Positions 45,887 to 58,322 of a DNA stretch of 64,000 bases are shown in pieces. This stretch comes from Spodoptera frugiperda. Lineage: Eukaryota > Arthropoda > Insecta > Lepidoptera > Noctuidae. Below the pieces are notes generated by a model, which was not told the origin of the DNA, did not search any database, and worked only from the letters and a program-made list of their open reading frames with translations. Every line of letters starts with the position of its first letter. Positions within the stretch are counted from its first letter, which is position 1. A program made the translations under genes and the position numbers. The DNA is taken from contig NC_064237.1 in NCBI RefSeq assembly GCF_023101765.2, forward strand, positions 11,204,199-11,268,198, written 5' to 3'.

Positions 45887-48387
45887 AAAAAACACTTTCA
45901 ATAAAACGTTTCTATAAATTCTGTTACATTTTAAATTTAAATAGAAAATGGGTCGATGGTAGGGCACGCCCGGGGTCTGAATACACGCCCTAATAGGTTA
46001 TATTGCTTCAGGCAACTTCGATGGCCGCTCAAACGCTCATCTTGATTGATAACTGGAGTTTATGCGAGTATCCGCACTCCGCAACTTTATCGAATCGACA
46101 GCTTATGTCGACAGCACTTTTAATACCTTATTTGTATTTTACAGCACGAACGGATTAATGTTGTGTTGTTTTTGATAGACTACATTTTCGAATTTAGCGC
46201 ACTGTGTCGAAATTTCTGTTGTGATATTGATAAATAAATATGAACCAAAAATAATTCTATATTACCAGTGGTAGCGGCCCGTACGTGTTTTACAATGAAT
46301 GAAGATGTATACAATTTACTTTAAATCATTAACTATCGGAAGAAAACTGTTGAAAGCAAATGCTCTGCTAAGCATCTGTCACCAGTGGACAACGTGGTGG
46401 TTAATGTGATGAGTATAAAAAAGAACCTATACACATAGCAAAAACTAATTTAGAAAGCGAACAATATTCCTCAAATTTTATCTTAGTAACAAAACTGTAG
46501 ACAACCATCTTCTCCAACATAGTATAACTGACACCAGGTAGAATAGACTTCAAGCTGATATATTTTCACACGACGACCGATATTACGACATCAACGGAAA
46601 ATCTATAACAAACGAGTAAGGTAAACTTATTGGAAATACATCGCTATCGACGTTCGCTGTCAAAAGTGTTCAGGGGGAATGGCGATCCTGTGGCCATTTA
46701 CAGAGTATCATAATAAATATTAATAGGTACCTGGACAGCAAGAGTAAATGTATGTACTATAGGTATCTATACATTTCATCATCGTGTTTTTATCTGTATA
46801 CATTAGGATGGTATAATAATAATACTTACTTTTGAACACTTTTTATAAAAATGTAATCGTAAAAAATGAGGTCTTTCATGAAGAATTGTGCTCAATTTTA
46901 ACAATGACAGTCCATTATGCTGTAATTTATAGGTCTTGTCACAAATACTGCAACAATATTCCAGTTTGGGTTTCACGTAAAAGCTCCATATTGGTTAACT
47001 CTCATAATTTACAAAAGAGATGAATAAAATTTATAGCCGAACAGATCCAGTGTGGTGCGATCCATCAATAGAATCCCCTGCCATTGAAACCCACATGTAC
47101 ACGAAATTAATGACCCCAGAGATTTATTAGCGACCTACATAAATTAAACATTTTCATCACTGGCAACATTAACTGGGTAACTTCCCCGTTGGCTCCGGCA
47201 TTATGCTTTGACAGTTATTGTAGAAACTTTCACTACCCGACAAAGCTTTGATTCCGACCAAAAGTCTTTCTATCCCCGCCTCAATCGGTATAAAGCTTAG
47301 GTTCAACAGAACTGTTGCCGTTTCACTGAAAATAAGACGGGAGAAAGAGATGGACATAGTACAGGTGGAAGAGATTACGGGAAGCAGTAAGTTTGATCGG
47401 TCAAGTCTTTTGTTATCATAGACTCGTTTCGAACGTCGAATTTATAGAGTCTGGCAGTCTATGGTAGATGACAAACGGTAATAGAGATATTGGAAAAAGT
47501 CAGATATTTTACCATTTCCGACAGCTCGCTTGATTGGTAACAGAAAAAGAAATATTCGGTAAACAACAACGCTAATATTTCTTGTCTTTTTCCCGTTAAG
47601 TTTATTTCTGTTATCTTGTGATTGACATTCTCCAAGTTATAATGGGTTTATGTTGTTTTCGTTAGAGAAAATTGGAAAACTGTTTAACTTAGCTTAGGGA
47701 AAGTGAATGGAAGTCTGTTCAAGTAGCTAAAATAATATTTACGTAAATCTTGTGTTACATTATGTTTGTTATAATGTAATTTTGTGTTAAAATAGAAATA
47801 AATATCTTTTTATTTATGAAAAATATTTTCAAATAATCCATTTTTAAATTGGACTCGTTAGACACGAATACGAATGCTAAATTTGAATTTTGAATACAGA
47901 ATTAAACAGTAAATACTTAAATGGAGAATATCATATGGCCATCATCATTAATTTAATACATTCGGAATAAACCTTCATTATTTTGGAAGGAAATTCAAAA
48001 ATGAACTGAGCGAAGGGTTGAATGATGAGAAATTATAATTGGCTGTGGCTGTTAGGTGAAACAAAGGTCCGTAAAGGGCGAGCGAAGGCTTTCCGGGTGC
48101 CGGCTTCGAATCGAGTACACCCGCCGCCCGGATGGGCGGATGCCACAGATTATATAGACTCGTAGAAGGGACACAACTGCGAATGAAAGATGATCATTGA
48201 AAAATCTACTTTTATTTAAATACTAATGGTTACAAATTAAAATAACAATGATAATTTTCAATGTTTCCTACAATTTAAAACTACAATAATTAAAATATAT
48301 TAACCAGGATATTAACAAGTAACAAAACAATATTTTGAAACTGAAATTAAATTGCTTTGAAACATTAGTCAATGCAGCACACGTTCT
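45887..48387. other. No gene recognised; G+C-rich patch at 48060-48140
   Basis: 48060-48140 contains GGCGAGCGAAGGC, GGGTGCCGGCTTCGAATCG and CCGCCGCCCGGATGGGCGG. The CTTCGAATC part looks like a tRNA B-box, but there is no matching A-box or cloverleaf, so I do not call a tRNA. Other sequence is AT-rich. Confidence 0.4.
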
Positions 48388-48439
48388 ATGAAATACTTTT
48401 TTTTTAGCTTTGTAACAAAGCACAAACAATCCGTATTCT

Positions 48440-48708
48440 GCCTATTCACGCGTCTGTTGTCTCTACTCTCTCAGGTTTTCGCGCGTTGTTCAGAGCGAGC
48501 GGCGCGGCGCAGCCAGTGTTGGTCAGTGCCCCGCGCGCCGCGCACTCACCGATACGCGTATCCGAACGACGCTACGTATATCATTATCATTCCATATTTA
48601 AAATTTAAAAATATCTCTTCACTGACAGTTAGTTGACGTTTAATTTTTTCTTTTTTATCACCAGTGTTTTGTATTAGGCATGTGGTCGTATTGAAGATTA
48701 GCAAAAAG
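48440..48708 (+). promoter_or_regulatory. CpG-rich promoter and candidate 5' leader exon
   Basis: 48481-48570 is the most CpG-dense stretch of the window (GCGAGCGGCGCGGCGCAGCC, CCCCGCGCGCCGCGCAC). It contains an insect initiator TCAGT at 48523-48527. The sequence then runs as an AT-rich leader to GCAAAAAG followed by GTAAGTTTTAAT, a strong 5' splice site with the intron GT at 48709. The leader has no long frame. No next exon was identified on the plus strand, so the gene it serves lies further right or off the window. Confidence 0.4.
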
Positions 48709-50496
48709 GTAAGTTTTAATATAATCTGTATTTTATCTTTCAGGGTGGAATGGCACGTGTTTTTGCTACTAAAATTTCTAAGTTATTTATTTAACCTAAT
48801 GGATTTTGTTGAAGGTTGCTTTGAATTCGGTTTCATAGTATTTGAAATGTAAATTAATACGCAGTATTTCGTCTAGACTTATGTATTTTTATTCGCTTGA
48901 ATGGGAATACTTATTTAGGTTGTAAAATTAAATCTTTTGTTTACTTGTTTCCAAAATTAAGTCTGTCTTTGTTTCAATTCAAACTGAGTGTTTTGTTGCT
49001 TGCGAAATCCTTTGTAAATTATTCGACGCAACATACTTATTTCTTTTTTTATAAAATAATGAAATTATAGATTTAGTCAAATTCGGTTTTTTTTTATTAT
49101 TTAATACGCTATAGGTATCTAAATGAGTTAAGCTATTTAATATTTTTAAAAGCTAAGTATCAATATTATCTAGTACCGTTTTTCTTTTCTTACTTGGTAA
49201 ACGGGTCAACGTACTAAGTAAGCTGTCCTTGATAAAATCTTAGCTCTTTACGTACTCGCATAAATACTAAGAATAAAATTATAAATGTTATTTTCACAAA
49301 ATGTATTTTATTTCATACCAAAATAAATTAACTGTTGCGTCAGGTAATATTTTTTAAAGAATTATCAAGTTTTCGTAGCGACTGCCTACGTCGCGTTGCT
49401 ACGCCGTAGTAATTTTTCGTAGCACTTATATTAAACGTTATTTTTTTAATCTTCCTAGTGACTAAAGTGCCGGTTATTAATAATAAGGTAATTTTTGTAA
49501 GTAACAAAGTAGGTAAGATTAATTCTAATTTTCACGTATTTTAATAATTCAACTTTAATATCCTTTTTATCGCCACAAAATTATATTTCTCGGTTACCGA
49601 CGCCTACGGACGGTCTCGCGGCGAATTTTTACACGTTTTAATGTTAACCCGTAAAACGTCGAGTGTAGTTCCACTGTTACGGGTTTAATGACCAGCGCTA
49701 AGGGTTGTTTGTTTCATTTGTTTGAGGAACGGCGCTGGAGGGTTATGGCCCAAATTCTCGCGTTTTGTTTCGCAATATTTAATTAATAAAGTTTAGGAAC
49801 CGTTGCCGGTGCCTTATTGGGCCGTTTAAAAGGAATGCGCCGTTAATTTTCATGCGATGACGATTTCCATCAAAACAAGTTTAGTGTTTTCGCATTATTT
49901 CAAATGTGACAGGCACACAACTAATAATTTCTTATGTATTGTTTTATACTCGGTTTTTTTTTAAATAGGGAATAAAGAAAAATCTGTGTTACAAACACCA
50001 GCTAATTTTCAGTAATGTTACTATTTATATTTATTTATTTTACATAGATATTAATTGTCTTTATCAATCTTTATCTTTAACCAGTGATAACAAGGTATAG
50101 TCATTATACTCACCAATTATTATTGATTTCGAAATGCAAACCATTTTGCCCTATATCTATTAAAGGCGCCGAGTCGCGTATCTATATTCGCCTTAAACAA
50201 AACACCAATCACCTCAAGCCATAAAAGGCGTAACAATAAAGAAAATAAAATAAAAAAGACATTACGAGCAGTAATTAGCTAGGTTTAATTACGTCGCGTT
50301 CAATTAACAAAGTACATTAAAATTATAGCTCCAAGAGACACCCTTCAGATACTTGAACTTTGTCTCTTCCAAGAAACAAATAAATTAGGTTTTAATTATG
50401 ATTTTGTATATCATGTAAGTATTATATTATTGGAATCTTGTCTTCTCGGCATTGTTATACCATGATGATGGTAAAAAAAAATGTGTCGTATCGTCG
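48709..50496. other. Possible intron; CGTAG cluster and a CpG-rich segment
   Basis: A pyrimidine-rich acceptor TTATCTTTCAG at about 48743 lies too near the donor at 48709 to be its partner. 49363-49426 is the second CTACG/CGTAG cluster. 49590-49860 is unusually rich in CpG for a stretch without frames (TCTCGCGGCG, AACGGCGCTGGAGG, AAAAGGAATGCGCCG) and may be a conserved regulatory block. Confidence 0.35.
49363..49426. repeat. CTACG/CGTAG cluster, second copy
   Basis: CGTAGCGACTGCCTACGTCG, GCTACGCCGTAG and TTCGTAGCAC follow TTATCAA, as at 39743-39820. Both clusters have words in both orientations. Confidence 0.55.
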
Positions 50497-50680
50497 GGTC
50501 GTGGTGGCCCAAAGGTTTAACCTCTTGACTATCCGTATAAGAGACACAATAGAAAAAACATTGTGTCTCGCGTAGATCTACCTACGTTCCCGGCAGTAAA
50601 TCAGTAAATTATAGATTTACAACTATGGAATAGGGTGTAAATGAGTAGACGGTGGGTTCAACACAACTAGAAAGTTCGAT
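50497..50680 (+). repeat. Possible tRNA-related SINE
   Basis: GGGTCGTGGTGGCCCAAAGG and TTTAACCTCTTGACTATCCG resemble the tRNA-like start of another moth SINE, with GACGGTGGGTTCAACACAAC further on. No clear B-box or tail is preserved. Confidence 0.35.
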
Positions 50681-50808
50681 TATTAAAGCCAAACTTTTTC
50701 ACATTAGTAAGCCCGTCTCTCTGATGATTATAAACCTTTACATTCACATACATATCGCAAAAAATGAACAAAAAAAGGAATTAGCCAAGAGTAGAACTAA
50801 ATAAAATG

Positions 50809-50964
50809 TTTTTTTTTTAAGGGGGGAAATTCATCCAATGACTTCTCCCGCCTTAGATGAGGCGAAAGGGAGTGTCAGACACTTACTGACTAAAAACCAC
50901 CCCGTTTCTTCTCCTGCTTTTCGAGCCGAAGCCCCGGTAAACCCGTTAGGTAGTCCGCAGCTCC
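50809..50964 (-). repeat. A-tailed SINE (family A), full length with target duplication
   Basis: From a T-run and AAGGGGGGAAATTC through CTTCTCCCGCCTTAGATGAGG, GGGAGTGTCAGACACTTACTG, CTTTTCGAGCCGAAGCCCC to GTAGTCCGCAGCTCC. AAATAAAAT flanks both sides (50799-50807 and 50965-50973), a 9-bp target duplication. Confidence 0.9.
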
Positions 50965-50973
50965 AAATAAAAT

Positions 50974-52777
50974 ATGTTTATCTACTAATCGGCAAGAGGG
51001 CATAAAAATAATTATGAATGTAGATAAAGCCTAGCCATATATGTATGAATCATGCAAGTTCCGAAAGAAAACTAAGTATATATTTTCTGAAAACTTTCCA
51101 CGTATAATTATCAGTTTCGTGAAATAATAAACCTCATATTTCACCATAAGACATCCCAATTCGTATATATTCCGTGAAAAGCGTGACGAGGAAATGCTTT
51201 TAACAGCTGTATTTCGAAGGCCCACCGATATAACTTGAGCTTTAATGGTGGCGCTGTTTTCAGAATAAAGTATGTTGAAGTTTAGTTCGTTTTATGGCCG
51301 GGTGTCAAGATATGTTGGATGAAAGTAGTGGTTTAATGATGGTATATATGAGTGAGCTTATAAAAAATTCAAGGCGGATAATTCGAAAAGGAGTCTTGTT
51401 AGTTATTCGGCAGTTACATTTTAATGTCTCATTCAGTACACAGTATACATTATGTATGGTGTAAGCTCACAGTATTTAGGATTCGTGTCTATTATTTATT
51501 CGTCAGTAATTGATAGTTGTCTATTCATTTTATTGAGTTATTGTTTTCGTGATTCCATTGTTTTATGACTAATGGTTTCGATTTTTGAATGATTGATTGA
51601 TTACGCATGTTATTCTATTGAATTTATAAATGTTTTTAGATAGATTTATTTTATTTTGAATGTAGGAATTCTATACTTTTTTGTGTTTTTTTTTATGTTT
51701 ATTAGATTTTTTTCATTGTTCTCCAAATATATTGTGTTTGTGTCAACATACAATAGGTTTTTGTTATGTCAAAATTCATTAATTTTGTTTATTAACTAAA
51801 TATTTGTTTACCATACTTTGATTTTAGCAAAAATTCTTCAAGATTCAATGGAATTCAACTCATTATCTCCACATACTACACACACATCACTAAAAACCTG
51901 AAAACCACAACAAAGAAGAGAATAAACTCCCCGAGACAATGCGCAGATATGACATTAAGGCCTGTAATTCGACGTAATTGTTAGTACACAGACCGAGAGG
52001 CAGCCATTAGCAGTAACAGAATTAGTGAGAGAAGCGACAGCGGCCAATTACGGCCGGGGGAGCCACCGCGCTGCCTTTTATCATTTCAAACGTTGCGTTT
52101 TTAAAAAACGAACGCTACCGTTTCTTTTTTTTTACTTTTTGTGAGTGATATTTGTTTTTCGACCAGCATTCAATTAATTGGGCTTTTTGTGTGAGGTTTT
52201 ATTCATATAACACATGGCTATATGGCCATTAGCAAATGGACGAACGTATGTACAAAGCAAATAAAAAATAAATTCAGTACTATAGGACGTGTTTCACACA
52301 GTATGATAAGTTTCCATTAGACTTACTAAAGGATTCTCAAAATATGTGTCAGTTTAGCTAAAAATTATTTAATTAGATATTGTGAAACAGACCTTCAGTC
52401 CATAAAGTTTAACAATAAAGTGACAAGATTACGAAACTAAGTTCTCACATAATATTTAGGCAAATTAATTTAGACAAAATAAACAAGATAATAAGACGAC
52501 AATTTAATGACATTCATACCATTTAAACTTGACTAATTGGAAGTTAATAGAATTTGTAAAGACAACGTTTCTCATTTTGATAATATTATAATGTTTACTG
52601 AACACCGTAATATTACTTTCATCTCCTGTTTCGAACGTTTTATCTTACAACCTAATGTATAAAGCGATGTTTAATAAAACTGGAGTATTAAGACCGATAT
52701 TTTACAAATCGATATTCTTTATTGTATTGTATAATCGATCTGTTTGTATGAAATACATGGGCCATAATAAGATTCTA
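50974..52777. other. No gene; candidate conserved element at 51940-52090
   Basis: 51940-52090 departs from the AT-rich background: homeodomain-type TAATTG (51975-51980) and CAATTA (52045-52050), AGCGGCCAATTACGGCC, and a CCACCGCGCTGCC segment. It could be an enhancer or part of an unrecognised repeat. The rest is plain AT-rich DNA. Confidence 0.35.
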
Positions 52778-53085
52778 ATAACAACAACAACAACAACACA
52801 TCGTCACGTCCTTTATCTCCGAAGTGGTAGGCAGAGCTGCACATTGCGGCACGTATTGCCGCTATACAATGTACACCCACTCTTCACCACTTGCGTTGTA
52901 AGTCCCATGTAATAGGTGTTGAGCCTATTGCCATATACTAGGCCCATTTCTAGATTCCGTGCTACAATTTAGAAATTTTCGAAAAACCAAAAAAAGCCCA
53001 GTAATACTTTGTCCGACCCGGGAATCAAACCCGAGACCCCTTGTTCGGTAGTCGCAATTGCGACCACTTGACCAACGAGGCAGTC
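52778..53085 (-). repeat. tRNA-headed SINE (family C), full length
   Basis: On the minus strand, GACTGCCTCGTTGGTCAAGTGG (A-box region) and GGGTTTGATTCCCGGG (B-box region, 53017-53034) form a tRNA-like head. The body includes AGCACGGAATCTAGAAATGG and TGCAGCTCTGCCTACC, and the tail is a (TTG)n repeat. ATTCTA flanks both sides (52772-52777 and 53086-53091). The head is not a functional tRNA gene. Partial relatives are at 60049-60131 and perhaps 62553-62629. Confidence 0.85.
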
Positions 53086-55040
53086 ATTCTATCATAGCTA
53101 TAATTTTTTTTTTTAATAATTCATTATATTTTATTGTAACCAACAAAAAATATCAAAACTCAAGACTACCTTACCATATTTTTTTTTATTCCCATCTTCT
53201 TTATTATCAAACTTCAATTGCCACGTGATTCCACAAAGTTTCAGCAATCAATGTTTTGCAACCAAAAGTACTTTCGTAGAACCAACTTCCTGAAACCACT
53301 GCGTTCAAAGCCACGTGCACGAAAATGGGACAAACCTTTGAGAAGTATTCCCAACACCCTTTATAATACAGGGTGGGGGTGAATCAGTACAAACATACAC
53401 AACTTTATACATAATTACAAACAGTTGTATTTTGAACTCAATTAACACGTAGTTAGGTATTCAAATTGAATACGCGTGCCATTTCATTAGTGGGAGTTTT
53501 GTTTTTGATTTGAATAGGGACTTGTTAGTTGTATTCATGTTATATTATGGAGTGGTTATTGGGAACGGGATGATATAACATTTGTCGGTTTAAAGTAAAG
53601 GAAATATTTATCTTTTGTAAATTAATTAAAAAGTATCTTATGTTGTGGTATTTCAAATAATAATCTATTTCTATACCAAATATGAAAGAAAGAAGAAGAA
53701 ATAAATAAAAACAGTAAGTATATGACGACAGTAATCATTTGAATATCATTCAGATAATTTTTTAACATTAGGTACACGGGATTAGAGTTAAAGCACGTCT
53801 TGCAAAGCATCAGTGGTGGTCTTCTCCCCAATTTTATCACAGATTTTATAGGTAATTGGTATTCTAAACGCAGACGCTGAACGCTGATAAATGATAAATG
53901 ATATTTATTTTGCAAATAGGTTATAAAATAACACTTTTACACGTCAATCTCTTAAATAACTAGATGAGGCCGGCATTTCCTATCCGACTACTCTGAGAAG
54001 AAATGCCAAAACAAACTCAGAGGTCATAGTCTCTTTTAAAGTCCAGAGAAAATCAATTAAAGATGTCGGAGAACCGTGCAAGTTGATTCTGTAGTGGTTT
54101 TTTGAGGAAAGAACCACAGCAGTTTGAGCGGACCTGTTCAGATGGCAGCACGCATGTGTCAGTTTACAATCAGCTCAGCTGACGGCTGTTGCTGAATGAT
54201 CCGACGAACAACACCAACCAAAAGAACATTTGGGTAGGCCACACAAATGCTCAAACTGTCAGAATATAATTTACTAATAATAAAATGACTAGCAAAAGTC
54301 TCACACGGTCCTCAAACTAACAATTTTAAAAGGAAATATAAAAATATAAAAGGAATAAAATTAACTATTATGTTTTTGGCTTACGCACGTAATTATTTGA
54401 CGAAATACTCGATTAGTTTCAAGTTATGCTAGAGGATGTCGCGCTGCTATTATATTTAGTAAATGTCTCATGTAAATTATAATATAAACTCAGTGGTATA
54501 AATGAGAAAATCAAATTCAAAACCTCAATAAAGACCGTAAAATCCTTATTCCGACTCGGGAATCCTTTCCATAACCACCTAATTAAGAGTACCATTTGGA
54601 CCAAAGCAAGTCCTCAAGAGACCAATAACATACTACCACTATGATAGTGACTCACTAATACTTAAACAAGGTCACGCAAGGTCTAAAGGTCCAAGACTTA
54701 GGTCTCAGCTCGTAAAACTTGGTCTACATATAAATGATCCAGTGGAAGGTTCAGAATAATAATTTATTTAGGACTTGACTAGCTTCAGACACGTATCATG
54801 ATAATGTAGGAACCACTTGAAAGATACTGGCCTGAAAAAACAGTAGATTTCGGTACAAAAAATAAAAAAAATCTTTTAACTCTCCCATGTTCTTCTTTGT
54901 ACTTCCAATCATTTGAGAGCAAGAAAACTGGTTGAATAGATAAAGCGGGAATAGGTAAAAACATGCGTATTTACTTTTGCAATAATAATATTTTCAGTAT
55001 ACATAGTTGGGATGGAATTCACATAGGCAAAAAAATATTT
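53086..55040. other. No gene recognised
   Basis: AT-rich. Frames such as 53622-53915 (minus, 97 codons) have only hydrophobic stretches and no domain. 53950-54240 contains repetitive-looking AACTCAGAGGTCATAGTCTC and CAGTTTGAGCGGACCTG text that I cannot place. Confidence 0.35.
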
Positions 55041-55157
55041 TAAAGGCCGGCAACGCACCGGTGTCTCCTCTGGTGTTACGAGTATCCATGGGCGGTGCTG
55101 ATCGCTTACCATCAGGTGACACGGATGCTCGTTTGCCTCCTATTCCATAAAAAAATA
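55041..55157 (+). repeat. Dispersed repeat (family F), 3' end
   Basis: TAAAGGCCGGCAACGCACC, CCATGGGCGGTGCTGATCGC, TTACCATCAGGTGACACGGA, TGCTCGTTTGCCTCCTATTC and an A-rich tail. This is the usual 3' end of the family. The minus-strand frames 54909-55182 are shadows. Confidence 0.8.
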
Positions 55158-56313
55158 ATAATGTGACGCTTGATCTCCCCATGAAAAATAAAGTTAAATC
55201 TATCTCTTCGGATTATGAAAGTAACAAAGAGCTAAAAATGCTACATTATTTCTACACTTTTCTACCTTTGGACAATATCTCCCACGCAATTGGCCATTGA
55301 GCTGAGTCACCTTTGCAGAAAAGTCATTTTATTGGCTGAAAAATAAAAGAACAATCGTATGAATGGTTTTTGCAGTACTTCTCAACGTTTATGACCACTT
55401 CATTCGAATTTCGAAAAATCTTTTATTACTTTTAAAAATGTTGGAGAAACTTTTGAAATTCGTTCTAGAATTACCTATCCTACAATAGTATAGTTCTTTG
55501 TGAGACAGCTGTTCACATTTCTGAACACTATTTAGTTTTCTGAACACATTCTGGTTATATTTTTGGAAAGTTTAGTTCAATATGTTATTCGAGATATTAC
55601 TTGAGCGGTTTTATCGTTGTATGAATTTCTTATGAGCCTTCAGATGTTCTTGTACGTGATTAATAAAATGATTTCGATATTCCAGTAGAGATTCGAAGTG
55701 GTTTTCAGTCATAAGTAACGTCCTTAAGATTTATGTCCTTAGTATAAAACCGTGATTTTTAATTAATTTAGCATATCTCACGGTAGTTATTATAAAACTG
55801 TCTTATTAATATTTATTTGATATTGGACACGATGGCCTCATCTTGTTATTTAAGAGATTGACGTATAAAACTGTTGTCTTGTATAAATAAATATCATTTA
55901 TAATTTATTTATCATGTAAAAAGCTCGCCCAAACACTCACATTTTATGTTTCGGACTGTATCATATTACCAAACAGTTGTTTCTGCTATTACATATATGA
56001 ACCATGTCATGTATATGTACAATATATCCCAGTAATAATATAGGAATAACTTTTCTTGTTTCGTACGACCAAAGAAGTTTCGAGATCGAAACTACCGCGT
56101 CCCAAGCGGGCTGGTGTCACGAAGTTTCCAGTTTCGGCCGAAACCAAGTTGTCGACACTTTGCTAAAGATGTACTGCTGATCCCAGAATATACTTCACTT
56201 TCATTCCTCACGTTGTATCTATGAATAAAGTTATGAATAAATTATTGTTTTACCTCGTATTGTCTTCGTTGATAGTTTATTTTTAAATTATTATTGACTC
56301 ATAAGGCCTTTTG
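55158..56313. other. No gene recognised
   Basis: AT-rich. 56070-56160 holds a mirrored pair of GTTTCGAGATCGAAAC-like and AAGTTTCCAGTTTCGGCCGAAAC words. No exon is seen. Confidence 0.35.
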
Positions 56314-56436
56314 TTTTTTTTTGAGAGGGAATCTCGTCCAGTGGTGAGAGAGTATCAAACACTTACTGACTAAAAACTAGCTCATTCCGTCTTCTGCTTT
56401 GAGCTTGAGCCCTGTTACGTTGTCCGTAGTTCCGGG
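56314..56436 (-). repeat. A-tailed SINE (family A) with long target duplication
   Basis: The plus strand runs T-run, GAGAGGGAATCTCGTCCAGTG, GAGAGTATCAAACACTTACTG, CTTCTGCTTTGAGCTTGAGCC and GTCCGTAGTTCCGGG. Left and right flanks ACTCATAAGGCCTTTTG (56297-56313) and ACTCAAAAGGCCTTTG (56437-56452) are a 16-17 bp imperfect target duplication. Confidence 0.85.
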
Positions 56437-56659
56437 ACTCAAAAGGCCTTTGTTATCATTGATTAAAAGAAACAGAATTATAAACTTATTATATAATTAT
56501 TATATGTATAGACAACAATAAACTGTCTTATAAAAATAGTCATAAATGTTTTCCTACTTATAACACTTCATATTAAAAAAAAACAAACAAGAAGAAACCG
56601 ATCTTACAAAAACAATTCAACATTTCACAAAAATGAACTTTGAAATTCTAACATTTCAT

Positions 56660-56960
56660 TTCCCACCGCGGCCGCGCTGTCTGTCATCAGCTGTCCTTTC
56701 GAATTGTCGGTCTAATATTATTTGAGCACAGTCTTTTAGAGCGCTGACAGCGAGTTATTTTACTGCCTTCTGATTGGTTGGTTAACTTGGTACAGGCCAA
56801 TCAGAGCGGCGAACGTCGATAACGTCAAACAAGCTCACACTAGGCACACTGAACTTTGGTGTACGTTGAAATCGAGATAGCAGCCGCAATTTCCCAGTTA
56901 GAAATGACATGAAGGAGGCAAGTGAGCGAGGGAAGAGCCCTCCACCGTAGGTACAGGGAC
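56660..56960. promoter_or_regulatory. CCAAT-containing promoter-like island
   Basis: A G+C-rich island (CCACCGCGGCCGCGCTGTC at its left side) contains ATTGG at 56773-56777 and CCAAT at 56797-56801, one on each strand within 29 bp, plus CTGACAG and AACGTCGATAACGTC words. Paired CCAAT boxes are common at promoters. Either strand could be used, and no following coding exon was found. Confidence 0.35.
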
Positions 56961-58322
56961 CCTACAGCTCTTTTCAGAGCCTTTCATTTCCCTCAGCCCT
57001 CACCGTTGTTCCGATACTTGACCTCGCTTCCAAATTAAGGACTTTCTCGTTGTTAATGAGATAATAGAGTATAATTAATTATTGTGTGTAATGTTCGGAT
57101 GCTGATTGTGATTGTGGAGAGTTTTGTAGAATGTTTTTGTGTTTTTTGTAATTGGTATACACGCAAAAAACATAGCTTAGCTGACTTAGTGTACTCATGA
57201 TTGGTGAAATTCAAACGCATTCATAGCAACGTAGCACATCTTTAGTGGAAAAGCACACTTATATTGTTTATTAATTAAATAAATAACTTACACAAATGTA
57301 AACATTTATTAGCAAACATTAGACATTAAGTAGTAGGTAATAAGTTAAACAATATGTATAGATACAATTATATTTAACGACGTAATCCAAACACGGCGTA
57401 ACAAAGATGCAGAACATAAATCGTTTAATCCAATATAATACACGTGTAAGAAGTAATTCCTTCGTAATTGTATATTGTTGGCGCAACTTTTATTAATATA
57501 ATATGAAGTGTTTGCCCTATATATTGTAAGGGAAGACAGAATAAGTGTCCTTTATCAAGCTGTTAGTAAGTTACTGAAGTAATATGAGAAGGGAATATTT
57601 TTACAAGATATTGAAGCTAATTACACTATACATAGGCAGCTTAAAGTTATAGGAAATTAATTGTCCTCCTTTGGCTTCACCCGGAAGCGGAGTCAAAGTC
57701 AAAGCATTTAACTATTTTATTAAACCATACACTTGTACTTGTAAAACGTCAACAAATAAAGAAATAAATAATAGTATGTCAGTCTGTCCGTCAGTGAAGC
57801 TCGCTAAGTAGGTGCTCGTTCCAAAATGTAGAGTCTAATTGAAAAAAACGAGTAAAAATCTCCATTCGTTATTCTCAAGTAAGTCCAATGCTGTAAGAAT
57901 ATTACAAGAAAAATAAAAACATAACCTATTTTACTCCTGAAATCGATAAGAGAATTCAAGTAAGGCATTAAACATACGGCACGGTAATATTTACCAATGG
58001 TAAAACAATTAAAATCGGTTCAGTAGTTTCGAAGCTTATTCACTACAAACATACAATTAACGACCCTCTTTCTATGCTACAGTATAGATAGGAAACTTTG
58101 GTGCTGATAACCACTCGTGTATTCAAAATTTGCACACAAATGAAACCGACTGTTAAGTTAGTTAGTGCGGACCGGGAAATAATTGAATTACTCGTTCCGA
58201 GTCCTCGGGCCCTCGGTCCGAAATCGAAGACGATTATTACATAACATTAAGTCTTCTATCTTCGCAAAGGCGACGTAACACCAAGTTTGTTAATAAAATT
58301 TATTTAAAATTTTGTTATTTTT
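56961..58322. other. No gene; scattered retroposon pieces
   Basis: 57690-57720 has the GTCAAAGTCAAAGCATTTAA word of a frequent moth repeat. 58005-58095 (AAAATCGGTTCAGTAGTTTC, CTATGCTACAGTATAGA) resembles an RTE-type tail. No exon is seen. Confidence 0.4.

Noticed and set aside
48060..48140. tRNA gene suggested by CTTCGAATC
   Set aside because: No A-box or cloverleaf around it.
48709..48743. 35-bp intron between GTAAGT and TTTCAG
   Set aside because: Too short for an insect spliceosomal intron.
53010..53085. tRNA gene
   Set aside because: A- and B-box-like words are present, but the sequence continues into a SINE body with a (TTG)n tail and lacks a proper cloverleaf.
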